Assembly (NCBI GenBank): GCA_003522945.1
Contig: DPHR01000069.1
Coordinates: 1 to 6,496 of the forward strand
From: Clostridiales bacterium
GTDB taxonomy: Bacteria; Bacillota; Clostridia; Oscillospirales; Oscillospiraceae
Reading direction: 5' to 3'
Length of the DNA: 6,496 nucleotides
Under the pieces are notes generated by a model, which saw only the letters and a program-made list of their open reading frames with translations, was not told where the DNA came from and ran no database searches. Positions 1 to 6,496 of this stretch are shown here, one piece after another. Numbering within the stretch: position 1 is the stretch's first letter; every line of letters starts with the position of its first letter. Made by a program: the position numbers and the translations under genes.

Positions 1-110
1 TCTGGGGCGTCTGGCTGAACGGCAAGGCCGTCACGGGCGACGCGCCGCTCCGCGGCGGCGATACGCTCAAGCTTGGCGAAATGGAGCTGCACTTTCTCGC
101 GCTGGACGAC
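1..110 (+). other. C-terminal part of an FHA domain (coding segment of the SEDS gene)
   Basis: Read in frame from base 3, this segment matches the last strands of a forkhead-associated fold: W-G-V-W-L-N-G, then L-R-G-G-D-T-L-K-L-G and a hydrophobic strand. FHA domains bind phosphothreonine peptides, usually made by PknB-type kinases, and this one should lie on the cytoplasmic side before the first membrane segment. Family examples such as Rad53 have T-N-G-T-W-L-N-G here; this protein has a hydrophobic residue followed by W-G-V-W-L-N-G. The phosphate-binding Arg and Ser lie upstream of the window, so ligand binding cannot be judged fully. Confidence 0.8.
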
Positions 111-1418
111 GCGCAGCGCGCCACATTGCAGCGCAAGCGCCCCCTGACCGGGCACAAGGTGCAGCCGGCGGTGACGCTTCTTCTGCTCGTATGCTTCCAG
201 CTCGTGCTGCTCTTCCAGTTTTTCTTCACGACGGACGGCGCGGCGCTCGCCTACATCGTTCTCTCGTTCGGACTGCTCATTGCCATGGAATGGTTCTGCT
301 ATTTTGTGATGCGCAGCATTTCCGTGCGCGGGTTTGAACCGGAGACGCTCGCGTTTTTCCTCACAAGCGTCGGCTTTTCCGTCGCCGGGTCCTCCGCGCC
401 GGATGGCATGGGGCGGCACTGTCTCCTGTTTCTCGCGGCGCTCGCGCTTTTCTTTGCGCTCGGCGTGTGGCTGCGCGATCTGCACCGGGTGCGCGCGATG
501 CGCTGGCCGATGGCGTTTGCCGCGCTCGGCTTTCTCGCGCTCAATCTGCTGCTGAGCGAAACGATCTGGGGCGCAAAAAACTGGCTGAGCATTGCCGGGC
601 AGACGCTCCAGCCCTCGGAATTTGTCAAGATCGCTTACGTCTACGCGGGCGCGGCGACGCTCGACCGTCTGTTCCGGCGGCGCAACCTTATCCTGTTTAT
701 CGCCTTCTCCGCCGTGTGCGTGGGCGCGCTGGCGCTCATGGGCGATTTCGGCACGGCGCTCGTTTTCTTCGTGTGCTTTCTCGTTATATCCTTCATGCGC
801 TCCGGGAGCTTTGCCACGCTCTTTCTCGCCATCGGCGGCGCGGCGCTCGCCGTGATGCTCGTTCTGACCGTGAAGCCGTATGTGGCGCAGCGGTTTGCCA
901 CCTGGGGCCATGCGTGGGAGGATCCTCTCAACACCGGCTTTCAGCAGGTGCGCACCATGTCCGCAACGGCCGCAGGCGGTCTCTTTGGCCGCGGCGCGGG
1001 AGCGGGCTGGCTCAAAAACATATTCGCCGCGAACACCGACATGGTGTTCGGCGTCGTGTGCGAAGAGCTGGGGCTCATCGTCGCGCTGTGCTGCGTGCTC
1101 TCGCTGCTGCTGCTCGCGGTGTTCTCCGTGCGCAGCGCGGCGGCGGGGCGCTCTTCCTATTACGTCATCGCCTCCTGCGCCACGGTCACGATCTTCATGG
1201 CGCAGCTCGCGCTCAATGTGTTCGGTTCGCTCGATCTGCTGCCGTTCACGGGCGTGACGTTCCCGTTCGTATCGAAGGGCGGGTCGAGCCTCATCTCCTG
1301 CTGGGGCATGCTCGCGTATATCAAGGCCGGAGACACGCGTTCCGGCGGCAGCTTTGCGCTGCGCACGAGCTTTGAGAACGCCCACCGCGGCAAAAAGAAA
1401 AAGGAGGCGGTGAAATGA
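1..1418 (+). CDS. FHA domain fused to SEDS peptidoglycan polymerase (FtsW/RodA/SpoVE family), 5' partial
   Basis: Integral-membrane glycosyltransferase that would polymerise lipid II into glycan strands with a partner class B PBP. The frame is open from base 3; the first 26 codons plus those after the Met at 81 read as the end of an FHA domain (VWLNGKAV, then LRGGDTLKLGEMELHFL). The Met at 81 lies inside that fold and has no Shine-Dalgarno before it, so the true start is upstream of the window. Numbering from that Met, about ten hydrophobic segments begin near residue 29. SEDS hallmarks are GAKNWLSIAGQTLQPSEF (about 164-181), DFGTALVF (from 222), GGLFGRGAGAG, TDMVF with the putative catalytic Asp at 320, and PFVSKGGSSL (395-404), where Lys replaces the usual Tyr of SYGGSS. 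The tail is lysine-rich. The stop overlaps the PBP start by four bases. SEDS assignment is firm; RodA, FtsW or SpoVE role is undecided. Confidence 0.93.
   Translation, partial: WGVWLNGKAVTGDAPLRGGDTLKLGEMELHFLALDDAQRATLQRKRPLTGHKVQPAVTLLLLVCFQLVLLFQFFFTTDGAALAYIVLSFGLLIAMEWFCYFVMRSISVRGFEPETLAFFLTSVGFSVAGSSAPDGMGRHCLLFLAALALFFALGVWLRDLHRVRAMRWPMAFAALGFLALNLLLSETIWGAKNWLSIAGQTLQPSEFVKIAYVYAGAATLDRLFRRRNLILFIAFSAVCVGALALMGDFGTALVFFVCFLVISFMRSGSFATLFLAIGGAALAVMLVLTVKPYVAQRFATWGHAWEDPLNTGFQQVRTMSATAAGGLFGRGAGAGWLKNIFAANTDMVFGVVCEELGLIVALCCVLSLLLLAVFSVRSAAAGRSSYYVIASCATVTIFMAQLALNVFGSLDLLPFTGVTFPFVSKGGSSLISCWGMLAYIKAGDTRSGGSFALRTSFENAHRGKKKKEAVK
1401..1407 (+). promoter_or_regulatory. Ribosome-binding site of the PBP gene
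   Basis: AAGGAGG is a perfect Shine-Dalgarno, seven bases before the ATG at 1415. It lies inside the last codons of the SEDS gene and explains the purine-rich code for its Lys-rich tail. It fixes the PBP start and suggests strong, independent initiation as well as coupling through the ATGA overlap. Confidence 0.9.
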
Positions 1419-2722
1419 AACGCATTGAACACCGCTCCGCCATCGCGCTGCTGCTTGCGGCGGCGCTGGCGCTCGGCATGGGCTTTTTTGTCGTCCGGCT
1501 GGCTCTCTGCGGCGGCGACTGGGCATCCTACAGCGCCAACCGGCACATTTACCAAAACGGTGTGCTCAAAAGCAGCACATTGACCGACCGCAACGGCGTC
1601 ATTCTCGCGCAGACCGAAAACGGCGCGTGGCGCTACGCGGACGATCCTGCCGTGCGGCTCTCCTCCGTCCACGCCGTCGGCGATTACCGCGGATACATCA
1701 GCGGCGCGATCTCCGCGTTTGCCGATGAGTTGGCGGGCTACTCGTTTGTTTACGGCACGCCCGGCGGCGGCACAGAAGTCGCGCTCTCGCTCGACACACG
1801 GCTGCAGACCGCCGCGTGGGACGCGCTCGCGGGACGCCGCGGCGCGGTGCTCGTGATGAACTACGAGACCGGCGAGATTTTAACGATGGTCTCCTCCCCT
1901 TCCTACGATCCGAACGGCGAGGCCGACACGAGCATCGACGGTCTTTTCATCAACCGCTGCACGCTCGGCACGTTCACGCCGGGCTCGGTATTCAAGCTCG
2001 TGACGCTCATCGCCGCGGCGGAGAACCTCCCCGATCTCACCGAACAGACGTTCACCTGCAATCAGTATCTCGATCTCCCCGGCGGGACGGTCGTATGCAC
2101 GGGCTGGCACGGCCCGCAGACGATCGAGCAGGCGCTCGCAAATTCCTGCAACTGCGCGTTTGGGGAGCTTTCGCTTGAGCTTGGCAGCGAGACGATCGTG
2201 AAAACGGCGCAGCGGCTCGGCGTAGCCGGGTCTCTCACGCTCGACGGCGCGGCCACGGCCTCCGGCAAGATCGAGACCGCCGAAGCGGGCAGCAGCGACG
2301 AGGCGTGGCTCGGCATCGGGCAGTACACCGATCTTGTGACGCCGTATTCGATGCTGCGGCTGTGCGCCGCCATTGCAAACGGCGGCACCGCCGTTACGCC
2401 GACGCTCGCCTATGGCGGCGTGGGCGGCGGCGCGGTGCTCATGGACGCGGAGACGGCGGAGTATACCGGCGAGTGCATGAGCTACGACGTGGCCTACGGC
2501 TATGGCCGCGACCGGTTCCCGGGGCTGGATCTCTGTGCCAAGAGCGGCACGGCGGAGATCGGCGACGGCACGACGCACGCCTGGTTCGTCGGGTATCTGC
2601 GCACCGGCGCGCCGGTGGCGTTTGCGGTGATGCTCGAGCACGGCGGCGGCGGACTGCTGCAGGCCGGGGGCGTCGCCAATTCCGTATTACAGACTGTAAT
2701 GGAGTATTATTCCGATGATTGA
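1415..2722 (+). CDS. Class B penicillin-binding protein (PbpA-like D,D-transpeptidase)
   Basis: Monofunctional transpeptidase that would cross-link peptidoglycan on the outer face of the membrane. A basic N-terminus (MKRIEHR) is followed by one membrane segment at about 9-29, a signal anchor. A short pedestal region follows, with the conserved DRNG at 58-61. The transpeptidase domain occupies roughly 125-430 and has all three catalytic motifs: S191-V-F-K194 (Ser191 acylated by substrate and by beta-lactams), S244-C-N246 and K376-S-G-T379. At 435 residues it is short for the class; it has no PASTA repeats and no glycosyltransferase domain. The DRNG context and order after a SEDS gene resemble mycobacterial PbpA beside RodA. 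The ATGA overlap implies coupled translation with the polymerase, its likely partner. It could alternatively be a division or sporulation (SpoVD-like) enzyme, though it is smaller than those. Confidence 0.93.
   Translation: MKRIEHRSAIALLLAAALALGMGFFVVRLALCGGDWASYSANRHIYQNGVLKSSTLTDRNGVILAQTENGAWRYADDPAVRLSSVHAVGDYRGYISGAISAFADELAGYSFVYGTPGGGTEVALSLDTRLQTAAWDALAGRRGAVLVMNYETGEILTMVSSPSYDPNGEADTSIDGLFINRCTLGTFTPGSVFKLVTLIAAAENLPDLTEQTFTCNQYLDLPGGTVVCTGWHGPQTIEQALANSCNCAFGELSLELGSETIVKTAQRLGVAGSLTLDGAATASGKIETAEAGSSDEAWLGIGQYTDLVTPYSMLRLCAAIANGGTAVTPTLAYGGVGGGAVLMDAETAEYTGECMSYDVAYGYGRDRFPGLDLCAKSGTAEIGDGTTHAWFVGYLRTGAPVAFAVMLEHGGGGLLQAGGVANSVLQTVMEYYSDD
2701..2704 (+). promoter_or_regulatory. 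Probable ribosome-binding site of the ABC-F gene
   Basis: GGAG ten bases before the ATG at 2715 is the only purine-rich match near this start. It is weaker and further away than the sites of the PBP and recG genes. Because the start lies inside the end of the PBP gene (8-base overlap), ribosomes finishing the PBP probably help initiation. Confidence 0.55.
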
Positions 2723-4589
2723 TATTTCCGTCCGGGACCTCACGAAGGCGTTTGAGGTCAACAACAACATTCTCGACGGGCTGACGTTTCAGGTACAGCA
2801 CGGCGAGCGCGTCGGCATTCTCGGCCGCAACGGTACGGGGAAAACGACGCTTTTCCGCTTGATGGTCGGCGAGCTCACCGAGGACAAGGGCGAGATCGAC
2901 ATTGCCCGCGGCAAGCGGCTGGGGCTTGTTTCGCAGATCCCGCACTACCCGGCGGGCTACACCGTGGAGGACGTGCTTGCCACAGCGGAAGAGCGGCTCA
3001 ACGCGATGCAGGCGCGGATGCGAAAGCTTGAAGAGCTCATGGCGGTATCAAGCGACCGCGCGCTGCTCTCGGAATACGACGAGCTTCTCTCGCGCTTTGA
3101 AATGCTCGGCGGGTACGACGCCGAGGTGCGCCGCAGCAAGGTCGCCAACGGTCTTGACATCCCTCCCGCCATGCGCGGGCAGCTTTTCGACTCGCTCTCC
3201 GGCGGCGAGAAAACGCGCGTCAACTTAGCGCGCCTCATTCTGGAGGACACCGACATTCTCCTGCTCGACGAGCCGACGAACCATCTCGACATGCACGCGA
3301 CCGAGTGGCTGGAGGACTATCTGCTCCACTTCAAGGGGACGGTGCTCGCCATATCGCACGACCGCTGGTTTCTCGACAAAGTCGCGCAGCGGATCATTGA
3401 GATCGTCAACGGCAAGGCGGAGTTTTATAACGGCAACTATACGTTCTATGCCGAGGAAAAGCAGCGCCGGTACGAGGAGCTGCGCAGGCAATATGAGAAA
3501 AACCAGAAGGAGATCGCCCATCTGCAGAAGGCGGCGGACGATCTGCATCTGTGGGCGTTCATGGGCGCGGACAAGCTGCACAAGCGCGCGTTCTCCATGG
3601 AAAAGCGCATCGCGCGGCTCCAGACCGCCGAAAGGCCGCGCGAGGACAAAAAACTCTCCGTCCGCTTCCGGCAGAAGGAATTTTTCGGCGACGAGGTGCT
3701 TGTTCTCGAGGACGTGGCGAAGTCCTACGGCGAGAAGAAGCTCTTCTCCGGCATCGACGAGCTCATAGAGCCGGGCGAGCGCATCGCGCTCATCGGCGAC
3801 AACGGTACGGGCAAGTCCACGCTGCTCCGCTGCATCACCGGTGAGGAAACGCCGGACCGCGGCTGGATCCATCTCGGCCCCGCGGTAAAGAGCGCGTACC
3901 TGCCGCAGCTCGTGCGGTTTGACGATCCCTCGCGCAACATGGTGGACACGATGCTCTGGGAGGCGAAGTGCGATCCGCAGACGGCGCGAAACCGTCTCGC
4001 GGCGTTCGGCTTCCGGGGCGAGGATGTGTTCAAGACCGTTTCGGTGCTCTCCGGCGGCGAGCAGAGCCGTCTGCGGCTCTGCATTCTCATGCGGGACGAC
4101 ATCAACTTTCTCATGCTCGACGAGCCGACGAACCATCTCGATCTTCTCTCGCGCGAGTGGATGGAGGACGCGCTCATGGACTACAGCGAGGCGCTGCTCT
4201 TTGTGAGCCACGACCGCTGGTTCATCGAGAAGTTTGCCACGCGCATCTGGTGTCTGCACGACGGGCAGATCGAGGACTACCGCGGCGGCTTTGCCGAGTG
4301 GCGCGAATATAAAGCGCGGCAGGAAGCGCTCCAGCCGCCGGCAAAGGCCGCAAAGAGCGCCGCGCGCGAGGAGAAGCCGAAGAAAAAGACCGAGCCGAAC
4401 CGCGACCGCCGCCGCCAGAGGATCGAGCGCGACATTGAGCGCGCCGAGGCGTCGCTGCACGATATCGAGGCCGAAATGGAGAAAAACGCCTCCGATTACC
4501 AGAAGCTGCTCGAGCTCGGCGCGCAGAAAGACGCCGCGGAGGAATCGCTCGAGACGCTTTACGCCGAGTGGGAAACGCTCGCGGAATAA
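2715..4589 (+). CDS. ABC-F family ATPase (YdiF/Uup-like), cytoplasmic, ribosome-associated
   Basis: ABC-F proteins have two ATPase domains and no membrane part; characterised members act on the ribosomal E site to relieve stalled translation or protect against antibiotics. Domain 1 has Walker A G37-RNGTGK43, signature LSGGE from 161, Walker B with D185-E186 and H-switch His215. Domain 2 has Walker A G361-DNGTGK367, signature from 445, D469-E470 and His499. The linker between them (about 235-330) is charged and helical, as expected for the tRNA-contacting region. Walker A to signature is 124 residues in domain 1 but 84 in domain 2; the extra 40 or so, in a charged helical stretch around 95-140, fit the arm insertion of the family. 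Residues 535-560 are a basic Ala/Pro/Lys linker and 560-624 a coiled coil like the Uup/YdiF C-terminal domain. Both catalytic Glu residues are intact. A housekeeping factor is likelier than a resistance determinant, but sequence alone does not decide. Confidence 0.93.
   Translation: MIDISVRDLTKAFEVNNNILDGLTFQVQHGERVGILGRNGTGKTTLFRLMVGELTEDKGEIDIARGKRLGLVSQIPHYPAGYTVEDVLATAEERLNAMQARMRKLEELMAVSSDRALLSEYDELLSRFEMLGGYDAEVRRSKVANGLDIPPAMRGQLFDSLSGGEKTRVNLARLILEDTDILLLDEPTNHLDMHATEWLEDYLLHFKGTVLAISHDRWFLDKVAQRIIEIVNGKAEFYNGNYTFYAEEKQRRYEELRRQYEKNQKEIAHLQKAADDLHLWAFMGADKLHKRAFSMEKRIARLQTAERPREDKKLSVRFRQKEFFGDEVLVLEDVAKSYGEKKLFSGIDELIEPGERIALIGDNGTGKSTLLRCITGEETPDRGWIHLGPAVKSAYLPQLVRFDDPSRNMVDTMLWEAKCDPQTARNRLAAFGFRGEDVFKTVSVLSGGEQSRLRLCILMRDDINFLMLDEPTNHLDLLSREWMEDALMDYSEALLFVSHDRWFIEKFATRIWCLHDGQIEDYRGGFAEWREYKARQEALQPPAKAAKSAAREEKPKKKTEPNRDRRRQRIERDIERAEASLHDIEAEMEKNASDYQKLLELGAQKDAAEESLETLYAEWETLAE
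3263..3289 (+). repeat. 27-base direct repeat, copy 1 (Walker B of ABC domain 1)
   Basis: This stretch encodes L-D-E-P-T-N-H-L-D and is identical base for base to 4115-4141, 852 bases (284 codons) downstream and in the same frame. It reflects the tandem ABC domains within one gene, with the same codons used in both copies. Confidence 0.9.
4115..4141 (+). repeat. 27-base direct repeat, copy 2 (Walker B of ABC domain 2)
   Basis: Second copy of the identical 27 bases at 3263-3289. The signature-motif segments (GCTCTCCGGCGGCGAG, near 3194 and 4046) and the H-switch segments (CACGACCGCTGGTT, at 3357 and 4209) are also identical over 14-16 bases at the same 852-base offset. Confidence 0.9.
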
Positions 4590-4595
4590 TCTACG

Positions 4596-4602
4596 AAGGG
4601 AG
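4596..4602 (+). promoter_or_regulatory. Ribosome-binding site of recG
   Basis: AAGGGAG, eight bases before the ATG at 4611, lies in the 21-base gap after the ABC-F stop. The gap is too short for a terminator and promoter and has no inverted repeat, so recG is probably transcribed with the genes before it. Confidence 0.8.
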
Positions 4603-4610
4603 AGAAGAAT

Positions 4611-6496
4611 ATGCCGGAGCTGTCTACGGATGTCCGTTACATAAAAGGCGTCGGCGAGCAGAGAGCAAAGGCTCTCGCGCGTCTCGGCGTGCACACGCTC
4701 GGCGATCTTCTCAACTATTTCCCGCGCGCCTATGAGGACCGCACCGCCGTGCGGCCCATCGCCGAGCTTGCCTTGGACGAAACGGCGTGCGTGCGCGCCA
4801 TGGTCGCAGCGGAGCCGCGCCTCACGCGCGTCCGGCGCGGGCTCGATCTCGTGAAGCTGCGCATCGAGGACGAGAGCGGCAGCGCGGATGTGACATTCTT
4901 CAACCAGAGCTATGTCCGCGACCAGCTTGTTCCGGGCGAAAGCTATGTCTTTTACGGCAAGGCGGGCGGGAATCTGCTGCGCAAGACGTTCACAAACCCC
5001 GTTTTTGAGCGGGAGGACCGCGCGGGCACCGTCACGGGGCGGATACTGCCGCTCTACCGGCTGACGCACGGGATATCGAATAAGCTCGTCGTGAGCGCCA
5101 TGGAATGCGCGCTCGATGCCTGCGGCGATATGCTGCCGGAGCTTCTGCCTGCGGAGGTCACCGAGCAGTATGCATTGCCGAAGGTCGGCTTTGCGTACCG
5201 GAACGTGCATTTTCCTCCGGATCGGGAAACGCTCGCTCTGGCGCGGCGGCGGCTGACATTTGAAGAATTTTTCGTTCTCTCCTGCGCCACGCAGCGGCTG
5301 CGCGCGCAGCGCGAGAGTGTGCCCGGCGAGCGTATCCCGACGCCGGACGTTAAAGAGTTTTATGCCGCTCTCCCCTTTTCGCCGACGAGAGCGCAGCGGC
5401 GCGCCGCGGACGAGGCGCTGCGCGATATGGCGTCCGGCAAGCGGATGTCGCGCCTTTTGCAGGGCGATGTCGGCAGCGGCAAAACGCTTGTCGCGGCGGC
5501 GCTTTTGTGGGCGGCACAGCGGGCCGGATACCAGAGCGCTTTTATGGCGCCGACGGAGATTCTGGCGCAGCAGCATGTAAAAACCTTGCAGGGCTTTCTC
5601 GCGCCGTTCGGCATCCGCGTATGCCTTCTGACCGGCTCGATGAAGGCAAAGGAAAAAAGCGCGGTCAAAGCCGCGCTGGAGGAGGGCGTGTGCGATGTCG
5701 CCGTCGGCACGCACGCCCTGCTCACGGAGGACGTGCGCTTTCACAATCTCGGTCTTGCCGTCACGGACGAGCAGCACCGCTTCGGCGTGGAGCAGCGCGG
5801 CGCGCTCGGCGAAAAGGGCGCGCAGCCGCACATTCTCGTCATGTCCGCCACGCCCATCCCGCGCACGCTCGCGCTGATGATCTACGGCGATCTCGACGTT
5901 TCCGTGCTCGACGAGCTGCCGCCGGGACGCCAAACGGTGGACACCTTCGCCGTAACGGAAAGCTACCGCGCCCGCCTGAACGGGTTTATCCGCAAGCAGG
6001 TCGAAGAGGGCCATCAGGTGTTCGTTGTCTGTCCGAAGGTAGAGGACGGCGAGGAGGGCGAGAGCAAGCTCAAGTCGGCCTCGGAGCACGCCGAGGAGCT
6101 GCAAAAGCTCTTTCCCGGTCTTACCGTCGCGTGTGTCCACGGGCGGATGAAGCCGAAGGAAAAGGAAGCGGTCATGGCCGCCTTTGCCGCCGGAGAGACG
6201 GACATTCTTGTTTCCACGACGGTCGTGGAGGTCGGCGTAGACGTGCCGAACGCTACGCTCATGGTCGTGGAAAACGCCGAGCGGTTCGGGCTATCGCAGC
6301 TCCACCAGCTGCGCGGACGCGTCGGGCGCGGCAAGGCGAAGAGCTACTGCGTACTTGTTTCCGATACGCCGACGGAAGAGTCCAGGGAGCGGCTGCGCGT
6401 GCTCACGCGCACGAACAACGGCTTTGAGATCGCGCAGGCCGATCTGGAGCTGCGCGGCCCCGGCGACTTTTTCGGCTCGCGCCAGCACGGTCTGCC
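4611..6496 (+). CDS. recG: ATP-dependent DNA helicase RecG, 3' partial
   Basis: Superfamily 2 translocase that remodels stalled replication forks and branch-migrates Holliday junctions. The frame is open from the ATG at 4611 to the window end (628 codons); RecG proteins are usually near 680 residues, so only the C-terminal tail is missing. The N-terminus has VRYIKGVGEQRAKAL and LLNYFPRAYEDR, typical of the family. A wedge (OB-fold) domain follows at about 58-145, including DLVKLRIEDESGSADVTFFN. Helicase motifs are I GDVGSGKT (285-292, Lys291), II D386-EQH389, III MSATPIPRT (from 411), STTVVEVGVDVPNA (motif V region) and VI QLHQLRGRVGRG (563-574). The visible end, GFEIAQADLELRGPGDFFG, matches the conserved region after motif VI that couples ATP hydrolysis to translocation. 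DEQH rather than DEAH is normal for RecG. The start is set by the Shine-Dalgarno at 4596 and by the family N-terminus. Confidence 0.97.
   Translation, partial: MPELSTDVRYIKGVGEQRAKALARLGVHTLGDLLNYFPRAYEDRTAVRPIAELALDETACVRAMVAAEPRLTRVRRGLDLVKLRIEDESGSADVTFFNQSYVRDQLVPGESYVFYGKAGGNLLRKTFTNPVFEREDRAGTVTGRILPLYRLTHGISNKLVVSAMECALDACGDMLPELLPAEVTEQYALPKVGFAYRNVHFPPDRETLALARRRLTFEEFFVLSCATQRLRAQRESVPGERIPTPDVKEFYAALPFSPTRAQRRAADEALRDMASGKRMSRLLQGDVGSGKTLVAAALLWAAQRAGYQSAFMAPTEILAQQHVKTLQGFLAPFGIRVCLLTGSMKAKEKSAVKAALEEGVCDVAVGTHALLTEDVRFHNLGLAVTDEQHRFGVEQRGALGEKGAQPHILVMSATPIPRTLALMIYGDLDVSVLDELPPGRQTVDTFAVTESYRARLNGFIRKQVEEGHQVFVVCPKVEDGEEGESKLKSASEHAEELQKLFPGLTVACVHGRMKPKEKEAVMAAFAAGETDILVSTTVVEVGVDVPNATLMVVENAERFGLSQLHQLRGRVGRGKAKSYCVLVSDTPTEESRERLRVLTRTNNGFEIAQADLELRGPGDFFGSRQHGL

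Noticed and set aside
81..83. ATG at 81 as the start of the SEDS gene.
   Set aside because: There is no Shine-Dalgarno before it, and the open frame upstream encodes conserved FHA residues that continue through it.
467..1375. A 302-codon + strand frame inside the SEDS gene, and similar long Arg/Ala-rich frames inside other genes.
   Set aside because: They lie within clearly functional genes in another phase, have low-complexity Arg/Ala/Gly composition and no conserved motif; they are shadows of GC-rich code.
2540..2551. KSGT rather than KTGT in the PBP third motif, considered as an anomaly.
   Set aside because: KSGT is a normal variant, as in Escherichia coli PBP3 (FtsI), so it does not suggest an inactive enzyme.
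4590..4610. A terminator or promoter between the ABC-F gene and recG.
   Set aside because: Only 21 bases are available; they hold the recG ribosome-binding site and show no inverted repeat or T-run.
3225..6140. A 971-codon open frame on the - strand, antisense to the ABC-F and recG genes.
   Set aside because: Its codons are in exact register with the sense codons, so it stops only where the sense genes use TTA, CTA or TCA, which are rare in this GC-rich genome; it ends at the TTA at 3225-3227. Both sense genes share this phase, so the open frame crosses the gap. It is Arg/Leu/Ala-rich without recognisable motifs, while the sense frames carry complete motif sets.

Overview
The window is a gene-dense, GC-rich stretch of bacterial chromosome with four protein genes, all on the + strand and almost without gaps. 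The strong Shine-Dalgarno sequences, the preference for codons ending in G or C, the FHA-SEDS fusion and the YdiF/Uup-like ABC-F protein suggest a high-GC member of the Firmicutes, most likely class Clostridia (Oscillospirales-like). That placement is an inference from gene content; the window holds no rRNA or other taxonomic marker.

Bases 1-2722 form a cell-wall module. The first gene is cut by the left edge. It ends an FHA (phosphothreonine-recognition) domain and runs in frame into a complete SEDS polymerase of the FtsW/RodA/SpoVE family. Its stop overlaps (ATGA) the start of a compact class B penicillin-binding protein of the PbpA type. Together they would make a glycan-strand polymerase and transpeptidase pair for elongation, division or sporulation peptidoglycan; which of these cannot be told from sequence alone. 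The layout recalls the actinobacterial fhaA/fhaB-rodA-pbpA cluster, with FHA and SEDS fused in one polypeptide.

Bases 2715-4589 encode an ABC-F ATPase with two nucleotide-binding domains, an arm-like insertion in the first one and a C-terminal coiled coil. Its start overlaps the end of the PBP gene by 8 bases. After 21 bases with a good ribosome-binding site, recG begins at 4611 and runs off the right edge, missing only the last few dozen residues.

Tight spacing, two overlaps and the absence of any visible terminator suggest one transcript. No mobile element, CRISPR array, RNA gene or promoter was seen. I see no evidence of a new multi-gene system. The most interesting points are the FHA-SEDS fusion, its apparently degenerate peptide-binding loop, and the coupling of a wall-synthesis pair to a ribosome-associated ABC-F protein.
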